NCBI GenBank assembly: GCA_944325595.1
Contig: CALVAQ010000004.1
Location: 106,310 to 170,309, forward strand
Reading direction: 5' to 3'
DNA: 64,000 nucleotides
From: Candidatus Gastranaerophilales bacterium
Lineage (GTDB): Bacteria > Cyanobacteriota > Vampirovibrionia > Gastranaerophilales > Gastranaerophilaceae
Of the stretch, positions 62,454 to 64,000 are shown piece after piece. The notes beneath the pieces are model-generated. The model searched no databases and had not been told where the DNA came from. It was given only the letters and a program-made list of their open reading frames with translations. A program made the position numbers and the translations under genes. How positions within the stretch are numbered: position 1 is the stretch's first letter; every line of letters starts with the position of its first letter.

Positions 62454-62472
62454 TCCCGACTTTATTATATTA
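62454..62472. repeat. Direct repeat of the tRNA-Pro(CGG) 5' flank, copy 2
   Basis: Identical to 62321-62339: an isolated copy of the tRNA 5' end and leader without a tRNA body behind it. Confidence 0.9.
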
Positions 62473-62560
62473 AGTTTTCACACACTCTGCTTTTCAAATT
62501 TGTTAATTCATAAAATTTGTTTTCAGCAAAGTACCAGTTTTGTACAATTTTGAAATTTTT

Positions 62561-62586
62561 TACAGAAATCGGAACGACAGGATTTG
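62561..62586. repeat. Direct repeat of the tRNA-Pro(GGG) 3' end, outer copy
   Basis: A 26-base exact copy of 62696-62721, which covers the 3' end of tRNA-Pro(GGG) and flank. The 109 bases between the copies (62587-62695) hold two long imperfect hairpins (TCCTGAG...CTCAGGA and GATTTTT...AAAAAATC). Together this has the look of a small element inserted at a tRNA 3' end, or of a local duplication. Confidence 0.85.
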
Positions 62587-62695
62587 TCCTGAGATGTTAG
62601 CGAGCCTTGCGAGCATTACAGCTCAGGATCAGGTGAGAGATTTTTGAGTCCGAAGGACGTAAAAAATCCGACACGTGGAACCTGCGAAATTTAAG

Positions 62696-62721
62696 TACAG
62701 AAATCGGAACGACAGGATTTG
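62696..62721. repeat. Direct repeat of the tRNA-Pro(GGG) 3' end, tRNA copy
   Basis: The copy that belongs to the intact tRNA gene; exactly repeated at 62561-62586, 135 bases away. Confidence 0.85.
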
Positions 62722-62777
62722 AACCTGCGACCCCCACCACCCCAAGGTGGTGCGCTACCAAGCTGCGCTACGTCCCG
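62704..62777 (-). tRNA. tRNA-Pro, anticodon GGG
   Basis: Minus strand: acceptor CGGGACG / CGTTCCG (one G-U), D-arm as in the CGG copy, anticodon stem CCACC/GGTGG with loop TTGGGGT (anticodon GGG, reads CCC/CCU), T-arm GCAGG-TTCAAAT-CCTGT, discriminator A, no encoded CCA. The body is nearly the same as tRNA-Pro(CGG), so the two genes arose by duplication. Confidence 0.95.
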
Positions 62778-62802
62778 ACTTTATATTAAATTTCAATATG
62801 CT

Positions 62803-62900
62803 CTGCGCAGCAAGCCTACCTCTCAGAAATAATCACATGATTATTTCTTCGGCAGAGTCTTTCACAAACAAGACATTTAGTCTTGTTCGTTCGGCAGAGT
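62803..62900. repeat. Hairpin-rich cassette, copy B
   Basis: 98 bases, near-identical to copy A. It lies between two copies of TCCCGACTTTATAT (62773-62786 within the tRNA 5' flank, and 62902-62915), 129 bases apart. The remaining gap to the next gene (62916-63089) is AT-rich with no gene seen. Confidence 0.85.
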
Positions 62901-63089
62901 GTCCCGACTTTATATCAAAAATATTTTCAAAGTACGCTGAACTTTCGTTCGTATTTCTATTTTAATACAAGCAAAAAATTTTTTAAGTACTTTTTATAAA
63001 AAAAATAAAAATTTTTTAAATTTTATATACTAAACCTCAAATTATACACAACATAGCAAAAAAATATTTTCAGAATTTTTATTTCCATT

Positions 63090-63866
63090 ATGAAAGTCAG
63101 AGCATTTTCACATTTTTTTAAATCATATTACAATCCTTCATACGGGTCGTTGTTTCGTACGACCTATTATGTTGACTGCAACGGACAATACAGATACACC
63201 CAAAATTCAACAGAAGTCCGAGATGATTTGGACTATGACGAACTGGCAAATCTAATCAAGACTCGCTTCTCAAAATATGACAAAATAAATATCTTGCCGA
63301 TGAACGGTTCTGACGGTACAGAAAGTTATTTGATTGCAAATTCAATACTGAACACAATCAAAGATAACACCGTCAAAGAAAAAATATTTCCGATTCGTGT
63401 TACAGATGTTGATAGTGCAATTATAGAAAATTACGGACAAAAAGGCGTCGTTGCACTAAAGGAAGATGATATCAAGGCATTTGGCAGCAGCTTTGATAAA
63501 TATTTTGAAGAAATTAATATAAGACTGCTTCCGTATGATGCGACGTACTCAAAAGAGGCAAAGGCTTTCAGACTCAAACCTGATTTCAAAAAATTATTCA
63601 CATTTAATGTACAGGATTTGCAGGAGCGAATACAAGACGTAAACGATTATGGCAATTCTGTTGTTATTATAAGAAATTGTCTGGCAGAAACATTCGGAAA
63701 AGATGAAACAAGAAATCTTATCTCAAAACTAAGCAAAATATTGCACCCGAACAGCCTTCTTGTAATCGGAGGCTTTGACAGAAAGAGACTATCGTCGCTG
63801 ATTCCCGATTTGGAATATTTCGGGTTTAAAGAAGTCGGAAAGAATATATTTTCTCTAAATAATTAA
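63090..63866 (+). CDS. CheR-like methyltransferase-fold protein
   Basis: 258 residues from ATG 63090; no clear ribosome binding site. PSYGS at 16-20 resembles the tag seen elsewhere. The core follows CheR-type methyltransferases: KINILPMNGSDGTESYLIAN (motif I region), FPIRVTDVDSAIIENYGQKG (acid after strand 2), then VVIIRNCLAETFGKDETRNL (the RN-x-L-x-x-F motif) and LHPNSLLVIGGFD. CheR methylates chemoreceptors. Motif I lacks the usual GC.TGEE residues, so catalysis is uncertain. No chemotaxis gene lies in the window. Confidence 0.6.
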   Translation: MKVRAFSHFFKSYYNPSYGSLFRTTYYVDCNGQYRYTQNSTEVRDDLDYDELANLIKTRFSKYDKINILPMNGSDGTESYLIANSILNTIKDNTVKEKIFPIRVTDVDSAIIENYGQKGVVALKEDDIKAFGSSFDKYFEEINIRLLPYDATYSKEAKAFRLKPDFKKLFTFNVQDLQERIQDVNDYGNSVVIIRNCLAETFGKDETRNLISKLSKILHPNSLLVIGGFDRKRLSSLIPDLEYFGFKEVGKNIFSLNN

Positions 63867-63916
63867 ACAAAATTTGCTAATACTTGTTGAATAGAATTGT
63901 CGTGAAGGTAATTAAT

Positions 63917-64000
63917 TTGAGTTTATTCGATAATTTTACGCAGTCAAAACGTTACATAAATAGTAACAAAATAGTAAAAAAACAAGCGGACGACGGGACT
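63917..64000 (+). CDS. 5' end of an unidentified gene (partial)
   Basis: TTG 63917, preceded by GAAGG about eight bases upstream, opens a frame that runs off the right edge (MSLFDNFTQSKRYINSN...). It is too short to name. It follows the CheR-like gene on the same strand after 50 bases. Confidence 0.45.
   Translation, partial: MSLFDNFTQSKRYINSNKIVKKQADDGT

Noticed and set aside
62561..62640. A possible third tRNA-Pro gene
   Set aside because: Only the 3' terminal segment is present; no anticodon or D-arm follows, so it is a repeat fragment.
62252..62915. A CRISPR array
   Set aside because: Repeats are few, of different kinds and linked to tRNA ends, without regular short spacers or cas genes.
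62747..62965. A 72-codon plus-strand ORF
   Set aside because: It overlaps the tRNA-Pro(GGG) gene and cassette B and has no ribosome binding site.

Overview
The window is AT-rich, densely coded bacterial DNA with short intergenic gaps and many intrinsic terminators. The gene content points to a gut-type, fermentative, non-photosynthetic relative of Cyanobacteria (Vampirovibrionia / 'Melainabacteria', order Gastranaerophilales). The evidence is a cyanobacterial-style omega subunit, an RpaB-like response regulator, a CtpA-type protease, an [FeFe]-hydrogenase maturase (HydF), reverse rubrerythrin, a CoA-dehydratase-type activase, and a series of lineage-specific proteins with an unusual N-terminus. 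This placement is my inference from families; no search was run.

Layout. 1-6 kb: end of an unknown gene, a short protein resembling the middle of DUF262/GmrSD restriction proteins, two paralogous HNH-nuclease-like proteins, and a BadF/HgdC-type ATPase. 6-10.7 kb: one 1543-residue modular protein with EF-hands, LysM, coiled coil, a J-domain-like HPD, FHA and a HopA1-like C-terminus. 10.7-16.3 kb: membrane-anchored small heat-shock-like protein, nucleotidyltransferase, two secreted paralogues, reverse rubrerythrin with a readable promoter, and the prmC operon. 16.3-20 kb: rplU-rpmA, a radical SAM protein and a TPR protein. 20.1-26.5 kb: a tight seven-gene minus-strand operon (dehydrogenase, flippase-like protein, hydF, a 110-residue protein, folE2, aminotransferase, hisH). 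26.5-34.8 kb: papain-like candidate, TOPRIM protein, diguanylate cyclase-like protein, beta-lactamase-fold protein, rpoZ, speD, response regulator and CtpA. 34.8-46 kb: obgE, yggT, mtnP, prepilin, a GlcF-like Fe-S protein, two zinc dehydrogenases, two coupled membrane proteins and a Pro/Gly-rich protein. 46-57.4 kb: pgi, a coiled-coil protein, a GGDEF/HD-GYP protein, a GT9 glycosyltransferase, tdk and corA. 57.5-61.3 kb: a very large GH13 amylase-like protein. 61.3-64 kb: a long SRP RNA with its own promoter, two tRNA-Pro genes set among short repeated elements, a CheR-like protein and the start of another gene.

How the genes work together. speD and mtnP both belong to polyamine/methylthioadenosine metabolism. 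rplU-rpmA, obgE, prmC, rpoZ, the SRP RNA and the tRNAs are translation and transcription housekeeping. Pgi and the GH13 protein fit polysaccharide/sugar use, and HydF, rubrerythrin and the activase fit anaerobic life.

Most interesting signals. (1) Seven or eight otherwise unrelated proteins share a polar N-terminus that often begins like M-x-I-x-x-I/V-N and ends, within about 50 residues, in a short [PVT]-S-[FY]-[KGS] motif. This looks like a lineage-specific targeting or docking tag. (2) The EF-hand/LysM/J/FHA/HopA1-like giant. (3) Elements of roughly 130 bp bounded by direct repeats of tRNA-Pro gene ends.
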